Assembly: GCA_018056045.1 (NCBI GenBank)
Contig: JAGPGI010000040.1
Span: forward strand, 1 to 12,230
DNA length: 12,230 nt
From: Paracoccus sp. (in: a-proteobacteria)
GTDB taxonomy: Bacteria; Pseudomonadota; Alphaproteobacteria; Rhodobacterales; Rhodobacteraceae
Direction: 5' to 3'
The position numbers were made by a program, and so were the translations under genes. Shown piece after piece: positions 1 to 6,920 of this stretch (position 1 is its first letter; every line of letters begins with the position of its first letter). The notes below the pieces were generated by a model, which worked only from the letters and a program-made list of their open reading frames with translations, searched no databases and had not been told where the DNA came from.

Positions 1-1
1 G

Positions 2-871
2 GCCGCCTCTGCCACCGGGATCGCCGCCGCGCCGATGCAGGAATGGCGGGGGATTGCGCTGGGGGCCTCGGCCCGGATCGCGCTGGACCATCCCGATGCC
101 GCCCGCCTGATCGACACCGCCCGGGCCGAGATCGCGCGGCTTGAGCGGGTCTTCAGCCTTTATCGCGCCGACAGCGAGCTGATGCGGCTGAACGCGAGCG
201 GGCGGCTTGAGGCGCCCTCGCTGGATCTGGTGACCTGTCTTGCGCTGTGCGACCGCATGTATCGCGCGACCAAGGGCGCATTCGATCCGACGGTGCAGCC
301 GCTTTGGGACCTGCATGCGCGCTCGGCGGTCCGGAACCGTCCTGCGACGGATGACCAGATCGCCGCCGCACTGGCCCTGACCGGCTGGAAGGGCGTGAAG
401 ATCGACAGCGCGCGGATCGAGATGCGCTCCGGCATGGCGCTGACGCTGAACGGCGTCGCGCAGGGTTTTATCGCCGACCGGGTGGCCGAGCTGCTGCGCG
501 GACATGGCGTCGAAAACGTGCTGATCGACACCGGCGAGATCGCCGCCCTGGGCCACGGCCCTGACGGCAAGGCATGGCCGGTGACGATCCGCGACGGCAG
601 GGAACTGGCGCTGCGGGACCGGGCGCTGGCGACCTCGGCGCCCTTGGGCACGGTGCTGGATACCGCGGGGACCATCGGCCATATCATCGACCCGACCAGC
701 GGTCGGCCCGCAGGCAGCCAATGGCGGCAGATCTCGGTTTCTGCCCCGCTGGCTGCGGTGGCGGATGCGCTATCGACGGCCGCCTGCCTGATGCCCGACC
801 GCGCCGCCATCGAGACCGCCTGCCGGGCGGCTGGCGACGCGCGGCTGGAACAGGCCCATCCCTCGGCCTAG
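2..871 (+). CDS. apbE: ApbE-family FAD:protein FMN transferase, NosX-like (5' end outside window)
   Basis: ApbE enzymes move FMN from FAD onto a Ser/Thr of a target flavoprotein, usually in the periplasm. Counting from the Met at base 35, family motifs appear in order: GAFDPTVQPLW (81-91), GVAQGFIADR (140-149), IDTGE (164-168), GHIIDP (215-220) and ADALSTA (243-249), whose Asp and Thr match the family's metal-binding residues. The frame is open to base 2 and reads AASATGIAAAP before that Met, like the end of a Sec/Tat signal peptide. The true start is therefore probably upstream and the gene is partial here. The style (EWRGIALGA start, ALATSAP segment) recalls NosX, which serves the NosR flavoprotein of nitrous oxide reduction in Paracoccus. 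I cannot confirm this because any nos genes would lie left of the window. The family call is firm and the NosX call tentative. The stop overlaps the stop of the converging permease gene. Confidence 0.9.
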   Translation, partial: AASATGIAAAPMQEWRGIALGASARIALDHPDAARLIDTARAEIARLERVFSLYRADSELMRLNASGRLEAPSLDLVTCLALCDRMYRATKGAFDPTVQPLWDLHARSAVRNRPATDDQIAAALALTGWKGVKIDSARIEMRSGMALTLNGVAQGFIADRVAELLRGHGVENVLIDTGEIAALGHGPDGKAWPVTIRDGRELALRDRALATSAPLGTVLDTAGTIGHIIDPTSGRPAGSQWRQISVSAPLAAVADALSTAACLMPDRAAIETACRAAGDARLEQAHPSA

Positions 872-1986
872 TCCAGCGTCTGGCGAAAGCGGCTCAGCGC
901 CAGAAGACCAAAGATCGCCACGAACAGCATCAGCGTGGCGATGGGCTGGGCGACATCGGCATAGGTCGCGCCCTTCAGCATGATGCCCCGGATCAGGCGC
1001 AGGAAATGTGTCAGCGGGAAGCACTCGCCCAGGGCCTGCGCCCAGCCCGGCATGCCCCGGAACGGGAACATGAACCCCGAGAGCATCAGCGAGGGCAGAA
1101 AGAAGAAGAAGGTAAGCTGCATCGCCTGCATCTGCGTGCGCGCCAAGGTCGAGATCAGATAGCCCAGAATGACCATCGACAGCACGAAGGCGAAAATTCC
1201 CACCGACAGCAGCCAGAAACTACCGACGAAGGGCACTCCGAACAATGCCCTTGCCGCCACCAGCACCACCAGCACCTGCACCGCACCCACGCCCATATAG
1301 GGGATGATCTTGCCCAGCATGATCTCGAGCGGCGTCACCGGCATGGCCAGCAGGTTTTCCATGGTGCCGCGCTCATTCTCGCGGGTCAGCGCCATCGAGG
1401 TCATCATCACCATGATCATCTGCAGGATGACGCCCATCAGGCCGGGGACGATATTGTATTGCGTCAGCCCCTCGGGGTTATAGCGGCGATGCACGACGAT
1501 ATCGACCGGGGCGGGGGCGCCCTCATGTCCGATCTCGCGGCTGAGCGCGCCGGTCGCCACCGAGCCCAGCGTGGAAATGGCGCCAGAAGCGACGGCGGGA
1601 TCGGTGGCGTCGGCCTCGATCAGGATCTGGGGGTTGTCGCCACGCTCGACCCGCTGTCCGAAATCCGAGGGGATGGTCACCACGAATGACACCGCGCCGC
1701 GCGCGATCAGCCCTTCGGCCTCGGCCGCCGAGGCAAAGGGATGGGTGAAATTGTAATATCCCGTCAGCTCCAGCGCCGAGACCATGGCCCGGGTGAAGCG
1801 GTCCTGCGTCGGCGCGACCAGCGCGGCGGGCAGATGCTTGGGGTCGTTGTTGATCGCATAGCCAAACAGCAAAAGCTGCATCAGAGGCACCCCCAGCATC
1901 ATCGCGAAGGTGACGCGGTCGCGCCGCATCTGGATGATTTCCTTCGACAGCAGCGCCCGCAACCGGCGCAGGGAGAACCAACTCAT
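868..1986 (-). CDS. ABC-2 type transporter permease (YbhS/YbhR/YhhJ-like)
   Basis: This 372-aa inner-membrane subunit belongs to a drug or lipid-type ABC exporter. The sequence shows a cytoplasmic N terminus with a charged stretch (SKEIIQMRRDR, 14-24), a first membrane helix (about 25-45), and a long periplasmic domain (about 46-175). Five more hydrophobic segments follow between about 176 and 365. The family hallmark TRENERGTMENLLAMPVTP (201-219) and the LPSLMLSGFMFPF segment (297-309) are both present, and the length matches single ABC2_membrane_3 permeases. The ATG overlaps the stop of the ATPase gene by four bases (ATGA), so translation is probably coupled. Only one permease is encoded, whereas E. 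coli has the pair YbhS and YbhR, so a homodimer is inferred. It is the last gene of the operon. Its stop shares a CTAG with the convergent apbE stop, and no terminator is visible between them. Confidence 0.93.
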   Translation of the reverse strand: MSWFSLRRLRALLSKEIIQMRRDRVTFAMMLGVPLMQLLLFGYAINNDPKHLPAALVAPTQDRFTRAMVSALELTGYYNFTHPFASAAEAEGLIARGAVSFVVTIPSDFGQRVERGDNPQILIEADATDPAVASGAISTLGSVATGALSREIGHEGAPAPVDIVVHRRYNPEGLTQYNIVPGLMGVILQMIMVMMTSMALTRENERGTMENLLAMPVTPLEIMLGKIIPYMGVGAVQVLVVLVAARALFGVPFVGSFWLLSVGIFAFVLSMVILGYLISTLARTQMQAMQLTFFFFLPSLMLSGFMFPFRGMPGWAQALGECFPLTHFLRLIRGIMLKGATYADVAQPIATLMLFVAIFGLLALSRFRQTLD

Positions 1987-2882
1987 GTCATATTGTCCTG
2001 GCTTTGCTCCATCAGGCGGATGAAGACATCCTCAAGGCTGGTCTCCGAGGGCTGCCATGCGACGCCCGCCGCGCCCAGTGCCGCCTCAAGCGCGGCGGGG
2101 TCGGTGCCGGTCACATGCAGCGTGGCGCCGAAGGGCGCGACCTGATCGACGCCGGGGGCGCCGGCCAGTTGACGCGCCACCCGGCCGGGGCGATCGGTCA
2201 CCACGGTATAAGTCGTCAACCCCGCATCCCGGATCACCTGCGCGACCGTGCCATGCGCCACCAGCCGGCCATAGGCGATATAGTTGATGCGGTGGCAGCG
2301 CTCAGCCTCGTCCATGTAATGGGTGCTGACCAGCACGGTCAGACCATGGGCGGAAAGCTCATGGATCTCGTCCCAGAATTCGCGGCGCGCCTTGGGGTCG
2401 ACGCCGGCCGTCGGTTCATCCAGCATCAACAGTTGGGGCTTGTGCATGATGCAGGCCGCCAGCGCCAGCCGCTGTTTCCAGCCGCCCGACAGGCTGCCCG
2501 CAAGCTGGTCGCGGCGCGAGGTCAGGCCCAGATCCTCCAGCGTGTCGCGCACCGCTTGCGCCGGCAGCCCGTAAAGCCCGGCGACGAAATTCAGGTTCTC
2601 GCGGATCGAGAGATCCTCGTAGAACGAGAATTTCTGCGTCATGTAGCCGACCTGCAGCTTGATCTGGCGCTGCTCGCGCAGGATGTCATGGCCAAGCACG
2701 CGGCCATGGCCGGCATCAGGGGTCAAAAGTCCGCACATCATGCGGATGCAGGTGGTCTTGCCCGAACCGTTCGGCCCCAGAAAGCCCGCGATCTCGCCCT
2801 TTTCGACGCTTAGCGAGACGTCATCGACAACCTTGCGGGCGCCAAAGCTCTTGGTGAGGCCCTGGACCTCGATCACGTTCAT
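1983..2882 (-). CDS. ABC transporter ATP-binding protein of the exporter (YbhF-like, single domain)
   Basis: This 299-aa nucleotide-binding subunit would drive the permease encoded next to it. Motifs in order are Walker A GPNGSGKTT (36-44), Q-loop at Gln83 (MTQKFSFYEDLS), signature LSGGWKQR (131-138), Walker B LLMLDEP (151-157), and the switch His188 in VSTHYMDEAE. The C-terminal 90 residues form the extra domain common in ABC-2 export ATPases and end in TSLEDVFIRLME. The reading frame is open further upstream to 3065, but homology begins at MNVIEVQGLTKSFG, whose ATG (2882) overlaps the adaptor stop as ATGA, so that start is chosen. E. coli YbhF fuses two such domains and this protein has one, so a homodimer is inferred. 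The Trp in the signature is typical of this subfamily rather than a defect. Confidence 0.95.
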   Translation of the reverse strand: MNVIEVQGLTKSFGARKVVDDVSLSVEKGEIAGFLGPNGSGKTTCIRMMCGLLTPDAGHGRVLGHDILREQRQIKLQVGYMTQKFSFYEDLSIRENLNFVAGLYGLPAQAVRDTLEDLGLTSRRDQLAGSLSGGWKQRLALAACIMHKPQLLMLDEPTAGVDPKARREFWDEIHELSAHGLTVLVSTHYMDEAERCHRINYIAYGRLVAHGTVAQVIRDAGLTTYTVVTDRPGRVARQLAGAPGVDQVAPFGATLHVTGTDPAALEAALGAAGVAWQPSETSLEDVFIRLMEQSQDNMT

Positions 2883-3823
2883 CGCGCCAGATCCACATCG
2901 ACGATCTGGCCCGGCTTCAGCGCCGCCGCGCCGGCATCGGGCCGCGCCTCGATCAGATAGACCAGCTTCTGGCGGTTCTGCAGCGAATAGATGACCGGCG
3001 GGGTGAATTCGGGCGCGTCCGAGACATAGGTGACGCGCGCGGTCGCCTGCGCGCAGCCGTCGCAATTGACATGCAGGACGGCGCCAAGGCCGACCCCGGC
3101 CACCTCGGCCTCGGGGACATAGAGCCGCAGCTTGACCGCGCCATCGGGCAGATAGGACAGGACCGGGGCCGAAGGGCCTGCCAACTCGCCCGGGCGACGG
3201 ATCACGTCGAAGATCGCGCCCGGCGACGGCACGGTCAGGCGGCGCTGCGCAAGCTGCCAGTCGGCGGCGTCGCGGAGCGCGCTTGCCTCGGCGACGGCGG
3301 CGCGGGCGGCCTCGATTTCCTGCGCGCGGGCCGGCAGATGGGCCACGGAAAGCTGCGCCTCGGCCTCGGCCACCCGGGCACGGGCGATTTCATCCGAGGT
3401 GCGGGCCTGATCCAGCTGCGTCTGCGAGCTGACATTGCGCGCCCGCAGGCTTTCCTGCCGCGCGACTTCCTTGGCCGCCTCATCCGCTTGCGCCCGGGCC
3501 GAGGCAAGCGTCGCCTCAAGCACGCGGATTTCCTCGGGGCGGCGACCCTCCTGCAGGTTGGCAAGCCGGTTTTCGGCCTGCGCCAACCCCGCCTCGGCCT
3601 GCGCCAGCGCGATCCGGGCGTCCTGACTTTCCATCTGCGCCACCACCTGCCCCGCCGCCACGCGGTCGCCGCGCCCGACCGGAACCTCCAGCAACTGCGC
3701 CGAGGCCAGAGGCGCGATCAGCACATATTCGCCCTCGACATAGCCGGTGGCAAAGGGCGGCGGCGCCGCGCAACCCGAAAACAGCGCCGAGATCAGCGGG
3801 ATGGCACAGACAAGGCCCATCAT
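2879..3823 (-). CDS. HlyD/MFP-family periplasmic adaptor of ABC exporter (YbhG-like), probable lipoprotein
   Basis: This 314-aa adaptor would link the inner-membrane exporter to an outer-membrane channel. The N terminus is hydrophobic and ends in LFSGC, giving a probable lipobox with Cys18, although Phe at -3 is not ideal. A biotinyl-lipoyl-like half follows (GYVEGEYVLIAPLASAQL and VGRGDRVAAGQVVAQME, about 27-65). Then comes a long Ala/Glu/Arg-rich coiled coil (about 66-195), the second lipoyl half (LTVPSPGAIFDVIRRPGE, 196-213) and a beta-barrel part (about 214-314). A CDGC motif (254-257) and EFTPPVIYSLQNR (272-284) mark the YbhG-like subgroup. The start overlaps the tetR stop as ATGATG: the first ATG is used here, and the second, three bases later, would work equally well. 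No outer-membrane TolC-type gene is encoded nearby, so a TolC encoded elsewhere must serve it. Confidence 0.93.
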   Translation of the reverse strand: MMGLVCAIPLISALFSGCAAPPPFATGYVEGEYVLIAPLASAQLLEVPVGRGDRVAAGQVVAQMESQDARIALAQAEAGLAQAENRLANLQEGRRPEEIRVLEATLASARAQADEAAKEVARQESLRARNVSSQTQLDQARTSDEIARARVAEAEAQLSVAHLPARAQEIEAARAAVAEASALRDAADWQLAQRRLTVPSPGAIFDVIRRPGELAGPSAPVLSYLPDGAVKLRLYVPEAEVAGVGLGAVLHVNCDGCAQATARVTYVSDAPEFTPPVIYSLQNRQKLVYLIEARPDAGAAALKPGQIVDVDLAR

Positions 3824-4455
3824 TTTTCAGCTCGCAATATGGCGTGAAGATTGGCCGAAAGGCGGTCGGCGATGGCGCGGCTTTCGGCCTCGCCATATTG
3901 TGGCCATCCCATCCGGCGGCTGACGATGGGCTGGCCGATGCGGAAATAGATCGCCTGCCCCATCAGGGAAAATGCCAGCAGCCGGATGCTCTGGCTGTCC
4001 GGGTCGCCCCTGGTCACCATGGCGATCAGGCGGCACAGCTGGCGGTGCTTGTGGCGAAAGAAGTTGTCATAGATCAGCGCCAGCCCCGGCCCGTCCTCGG
4101 CCATTTCGCGCAGCATGAAGCCGACGATGTCGGCGGCCTGCGGCGCCTGCGTCAGAAAGCCGACCAGCGAGCGCAGCATCGCATCAAGCCAGCAGAGCGC
4201 CTCATCCGGGGTCATCTGCGGCGGCTCGGCCGGGGCGCCGGCAACGGCGGTGATGCAGCGCAGGACCTCTTCTGCGCAGGCCATGCGCAGCCCGTCCTTG
4301 CCGCCGAAGTGATAGGCGATCGAGGCGACATTCGTGCCGGCCCGCGCCGCCAGCGCGCGGGTCGAGGTCGCGGCAAAGCCGTCATGGCCGAACAGATGAA
4401 GGCCCGCGGCGATCAGATCGGCACGAGTGCCGGAGGGGGAGGAATCATCTTGCAT
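3820..4455 (-). CDS. TetR/AcrR-family repressor with CecR-type C-terminal domain
   Basis: This 211-aa regulator is the first gene of the exporter operon. The N-terminal TetR DNA-binding domain covers about residues 11-58, with the helix-turn-helix in STRALAARAGTNVASIAYHFGGK (31-53). The C-terminal part (REMAEDGPGLALIYDNFFR, and the FSLMGQAIYFRIGQPIV stretch) matches the CerR/CecR (DUF1956) ligand-binding domain. E. coli CecR controls ybhG and ybhF, a locus tied to cefoperazone and chloramphenicol sensitivity, and the neighbours here are the same kind of exporter. The ligand cannot be read from the sequence. The ATG at 4455 starts six bases after the likely -10 box, and a 24-bp palindrome lies within the promoter, which suggests autorepression of the whole operon. 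The start is fixed by the HTH domain, which begins about ten residues in. Confidence 0.93.
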   Translation of the reverse strand: MQDDSSPSGTRADLIAAGLHLFGHDGFAATSTRALAARAGTNVASIAYHFGGKDGLRMACAEEVLRCITAVAGAPAEPPQMTPDEALCWLDAMLRSLVGFLTQAPQAADIVGFMLREMAEDGPGLALIYDNFFRHKHRQLCRLIAMVTRGDPDSQSIRLLAFSLMGQAIYFRIGQPIVSRRMGWPQYGEAESRAIADRLSANLHAILRAEK

Positions 4456-4461
4456 GATCCG

Positions 4462-4485
4462 ATTTAATCAAACGATTGATTAAAT
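4462..4485 (-). promoter_or_regulatory. Palindromic operator for the TetR/CecR-type repressor
   Basis: Two perfect 10-base arms, ATTTAATCAA (4462-4471) and TTGATTAAAT (4476-4485), flank the four-base spacer ACGA. The palindrome is AT-rich in a GC-rich setting, starts six bases upstream of the repressor start codon, and covers the -10 box and the spacer of the likely promoter. Such size and symmetry are typical of TetR-family dimer sites. That this repressor binds it is inferred from position. Confidence 0.85.
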
Positions 4486-4490
4486 TTCAA
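4462..4490 (-). promoter_or_regulatory. Probable sigma-70 promoter of the tetR-exporter operon
   Basis: On the minus strand TTGAAA (4490-4485, five of six to consensus) is followed after exactly 17 bases by TTAAAT (4467-4462, four of six). Six bases, CGGATC, then separate the -10 box from the ATG. Transcription would start at or near the A of the start codon, so the message may be leaderless. No Shine-Dalgarno fits at the correct distance. Confidence 0.65.
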
Positions 4491-4514
4491 GCCAGAAATC
4501 CATAGCCCCTACCC

Positions 4515-4534
4515 CCGGCCCACGACAGGGCCGG
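4515..4534. other. Small GC-rich inverted repeat between phaC and tetR
   Basis: Perfect seven-base arms CCGGCCC and GGGCCGG surround the loop ACGACA. No T-run follows on either strand. It could add to termination downstream of phaC or be chance in GC-rich DNA. It lies 25 bases upstream of the -35 box of the tetR promoter. Confidence 0.4.
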
Positions 4535-4562
4535 AAGGGTTTGAGAAATAATGGAATTGTTT

Positions 4563-4592
4563 CGGGCAGGCCGCGATACGCGCGCCTGCCCG
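4563..4592 (-). terminator. Strong hairpin downstream of phaC, probable terminator
   Basis: Nine-base perfect arms CGGGCAGGC (4563-4571) and GCCTGCCCG (4584-4592) enclose a further CGCG/CGCG pairing (4572-4575 with 4579-4582), a three-base ATA loop and one bulged C. It starts 15 bases after the phaC stop. On the transcript the stem is followed by GAAACAATT rather than a clean U-run, so it may be a weak intrinsic terminator, a 3' stabilising stem, or need Rho. Confidence 0.6.
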
Positions 4593-4607
4593 GTCTGGAT
4601 CCAAGGC

Positions 4608-6359
4608 CTAGCCGGCCTTTACATAGCTGCCCGGCGCTGGCTCGATCAGGGGCAGCCCGCCCTTGTCGGGATCATAGGCGGGCACTTTTTTCGCCGGACT
4701 GTTGGCTTCGATCCAGCCCGCCCAATGCGGCCACCATGAACCTTCGTGCTTTTCGGCCTCGGCCAGCCAGCCATTCGGATCGGCGGGATATTTGTCACCG
4801 GTCCAATAGCCATACTTCTGCCGCTTGCCGGGCGGGTTGATGACCCCGGCGATATGGCCCGAGCCGCCCAGAACAAAGGTCGTCTTGCCGCCCAGAAGCC
4901 CCGTGGTCGGATAGATCGAGCGCCACGGCGCGATGTGATCCTCCTTGGTGGCCAGCACATAGAAGGGGATGTCGATCTTGCCGATGTCGATGGGCACGCC
5001 GTCCATGGTCAGATGGCCGGGCTGACGCAGGCCGTTCTCGATATAGATCTTTTCCAGATACCACAGCAGCATGGCGGCGGGCAGCCGGGTGCTGTCGCCA
5101 TTCCAGTAAAGCAGGTCGAAGGCCGGCGGCTTGCGGCCCATCAGGTAGTTCATGACATGGAAGGACCAGATCAGGTCGTTCTCGCGGATCATCGAGAACA
5201 TGTCCTGCAGGTGGTGGTTTTCCAGATAGCCCTTTTCGGCCATGTGGTTGCGCAGGACCTCAAGCCGGTCGCGGTCGATGAAGACGCCGATCTCGCCCAC
5301 ATCGGTGAAATCGACCATCGTGGCCAGCGTCGTCGCGGTCTTGATGCGCTTGTCCTTTTTCACCGCCATATAGGCCAGCGTCGCGGTCACAAGGATGCCG
5401 CCGATGCAGAAGCCCAGAATGTCGAATTCGTTCTGGCCCGTCGCGGTCTCCATCGCGTCCAGCGCCGCCAGCGGACCCAGCCGCATATAGTCCTGAAAGC
5501 TCAGCTCGGCATGTTCCCGGGTCGGGTTCACCCATGAGATCAGAAAGACGCTGTGGCCCTGTTCCAGCATATAGCGGACCATGCTGTTCTCGGGCTTCAT
5601 GTCGAAAATATAGTATTTGTTGATCCATGGCGGCACGAAGAGCAGTGGCCGCTTGAACTGGGTCTCGGTCAGGGGCCGGTAATGGATCAGCTGCATCAGC
5701 TGGTTCTGATAGACCACCTCGCCCGGCGTGGTCGCCAGATCGCGCCCGACCTCAAAGGCGTCGCGGTCTGTCATGTTGATGTCCAGCCGGCCGTCGCCGC
5801 GCTCCAGATCGTCCAGAAGGTTGCGGAACCCGTCCAGCAGACTGCGGCCCTCGGTCTCGAGGAAGCGGTCGCGGGCCACCGGATTCAGCGCCAGATAGTT
5901 GGCTGGCGCCAGCGCGCTCAGCAACTGCCGGGTATAGAAACCGACGCGCAGGCTGTCCTTGTCACCCTCCGGCAGCGCGCCGATCAGGCGCTCGGCGGCG
6001 TTCTCGACCGCAAGATGCAGGTCGCGCAAGCCGCGGCTGACGGGATCCGCGCTCCAGCGACCATCGCGGAAACGCCGGTCGCCGCTGTCCTCGCCGGAAT
6101 TCGACCAGGCCTTGAGCCAGGCCTTGGCACCATCGCTCCACAGGCCCATCTGGAACTGCGCCAGCGCAAAGGGGTCGCTGGCCAGCTGCATGCCGGCGCG
6201 GGCATAGGCCTGCGCGATGGTACCGGCGTCCAGAACCGAGAACTCCTGCCCCGTGGCCTTGGCCATCGCATTGGCGCTGCTGCGCTGCGCCAGATTCTGC
6301 GCCCGCTGCATCAGATCCACGAACTCCGTCGTCTGCTCTGCGATCTTTGTCTGCTCCAT
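4608..6359 (-). CDS. phaC: Class I poly(3-hydroxyalkanoate) synthase
   Basis: PhaC polymerises (R)-3-hydroxyacyl-CoA, usually 3-hydroxybutyryl-CoA, into PHA on cytoplasmic granules. The 583-aa protein has the normal class I length. The lipase-like box GFCIG (316-320) holds catalytic Cys318. Asp474 (TKEDHIAPW) and His502 (GGSGHIAGVINPP) complete the triad. The N-terminal PhaC domain (about 95-270, ALNPVARDRFLETEG and LLFVPPWINKYYIFD) precedes the alpha/beta-hydrolase core. The frame is open to 6491, but residues before MEQTKIAEQ do not look like PhaC, and a Shine-Dalgarno sits six bases before this ATG, so 6359 is chosen. The gene stands alone: no phaA, phaB, phaP, phaR or phaZ is encoded within the flanking sequence seen here. 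PhaZ often lies divergently beside phaC in related Paracoccus species, and here that place is taken by an RTX gene after a 589-bp gap. No clear promoter was found. Confidence 0.97.
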   Translation of the reverse strand: MEQTKIAEQTTEFVDLMQRAQNLAQRSSANAMAKATGQEFSVLDAGTIAQAYARAGMQLASDPFALAQFQMGLWSDGAKAWLKAWSNSGEDSGDRRFRDGRWSADPVSRGLRDLHLAVENAAERLIGALPEGDKDSLRVGFYTRQLLSALAPANYLALNPVARDRFLETEGRSLLDGFRNLLDDLERGDGRLDINMTDRDAFEVGRDLATTPGEVVYQNQLMQLIHYRPLTETQFKRPLLFVPPWINKYYIFDMKPENSMVRYMLEQGHSVFLISWVNPTREHAELSFQDYMRLGPLAALDAMETATGQNEFDILGFCIGGILVTATLAYMAVKKDKRIKTATTLATMVDFTDVGEIGVFIDRDRLEVLRNHMAEKGYLENHHLQDMFSMIRENDLIWSFHVMNYLMGRKPPAFDLLYWNGDSTRLPAAMLLWYLEKIYIENGLRQPGHLTMDGVPIDIGKIDIPFYVLATKEDHIAPWRSIYPTTGLLGGKTTFVLGGSGHIAGVINPPGKRQKYGYWTGDKYPADPNGWLAEAEKHEGSWWPHWAGWIEANSPAKKVPAYDPDKGGLPLIEPAPGSYVKAG

Positions 6360-6365
6360 CGGCCA

Positions 6366-6374
6366 CCCCTTCCT
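6366..6374 (-). promoter_or_regulatory. Ribosome binding site that sets the phaC start
   Basis: On the minus strand AGGAAGGGG ends six bases before the ATG at 6359. Its presence and spacing favour this start over the upstream in-frame ATG codons at about 6389 and 6491. Confidence 0.7.
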
Positions 6375-6767
6375 GTTCCGCGCCATCACATCCTGTCGGT
6401 GCCGGTCCACCGGCGGGCCAGTCGCCCCACGCCCCGTCAGCAAGAATGGAATCACTGTCGCCGCGCGTCTAGGGCAACCTAACACGGCCATGTTCGGGGG
6501 CGGTATCCCCTACGTCAGCATTGGCCGGCGCCCCGCGGCGGGCCCGGTGATCGACGCGCGGGAACGGCCCGGGTGTCGGTGTGAACGCGGCTCGGAAACC
6601 GGGATGGCGAGTGCCCGAGGCAATCCGCGTATCGGGTCACGTTACCATTATTCGCAATGAAGATCAGGTTTATGTGCGCATCCCGCCAGACAGCGCCGCA
6701 GCGCGCGCGCCTGAATAAGGGGCGCGGCGAGGCAATCGGACCGAAGCCGACTGACGCCCGCAATTTG

Positions 6768-6813
6768 TGCAATATACATGAAATAAAACTGAAAAGATCA
6801 GTTCGATATTGCA
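6768..6813. repeat. Nested inverted repeats in AT-rich upstream region of the RTX gene
   Basis: Outer arms TGCAATAT (6768-6775) and ATATTGCA (6806-6813) are perfect complements. Between them lie inner arms AACTGA (6787-6792) and TCAGTT (6798-6803) around the loop AAAGA. The side loops are unequal (11 and 2 bases). It may be one or two operators or a structured RNA element. It lies about 135 bases before the RTX start codon. Confidence 0.5.
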
Positions 6814-6901
6814 ACCCTTGATATTTTATCACTTAAAACCAGTAAGTTATTATATTTACTTTCAATTTCACAGACGATCACGCGCATGTTATGTCTAATT
6901 T

Positions 6902-6920
6902 GGGCATGAATTTCATGCCC
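6902..6920. promoter_or_regulatory. Perfect 19-bp palindrome just upstream of the RTX gene
   Basis: GGGCATGAA and TTCATGCCC flank a single T, with 28 bases from the right arm to the ATG. As DNA it looks like a dimeric regulator's operator. As RNA it can form a seven-pair GGGCATG/CATGCCC stem with a five-base loop in the 5' leader. No regulator gene lies beside it in the window, so the binding partner is unknown. Confidence 0.6.

Noticed and set aside
574..1689. Long plus-strand open frame of 371 codons over the apbE end and antisense to the permease
   Set aside because: Its product is rich in Gln, His and Arg with no domain, as expected for the reverse frame of GC-rich coding DNA, and it overlaps two well-supported genes.
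2883..3065. Upstream extension of the ABC ATPase into the adaptor gene
   Set aside because: The extension is an out-of-frame reading of the adaptor gene; the ATPase fold begins at MNVIEVQ and the ATGA overlap fixes the start.
6360..6491. N-terminal extension of phaC to the Met at 6491
   Set aside because: The extra 44 residues are Arg/Pro/Gly-rich and unlike PhaC, while a good ribosome site precedes the Met at 6359.
6616..6737. Ten-base direct repeat CGAGGCAATC at 6616-6625 and 6728-6737
   Set aside because: Only two copies, no shared flanks and no target-site pattern; chance is the simplest explanation.
6515..6832. Minus-strand frame of 105 codons in the phaC-RTX gap
   Set aside because: It has no recognisable motif and Arg/Pro-rich composition, lacks a clear ribosome site, and crosses the sharp shift from GC-rich to AT-rich DNA, so it is unlikely to be a gene.
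6818..6856. Sigma-70 promoter for the RTX gene using TTGATA and TATTAT
   Set aside because: The boxes are 24 bases apart, too far, and no better pair was found, so I do not call a promoter.
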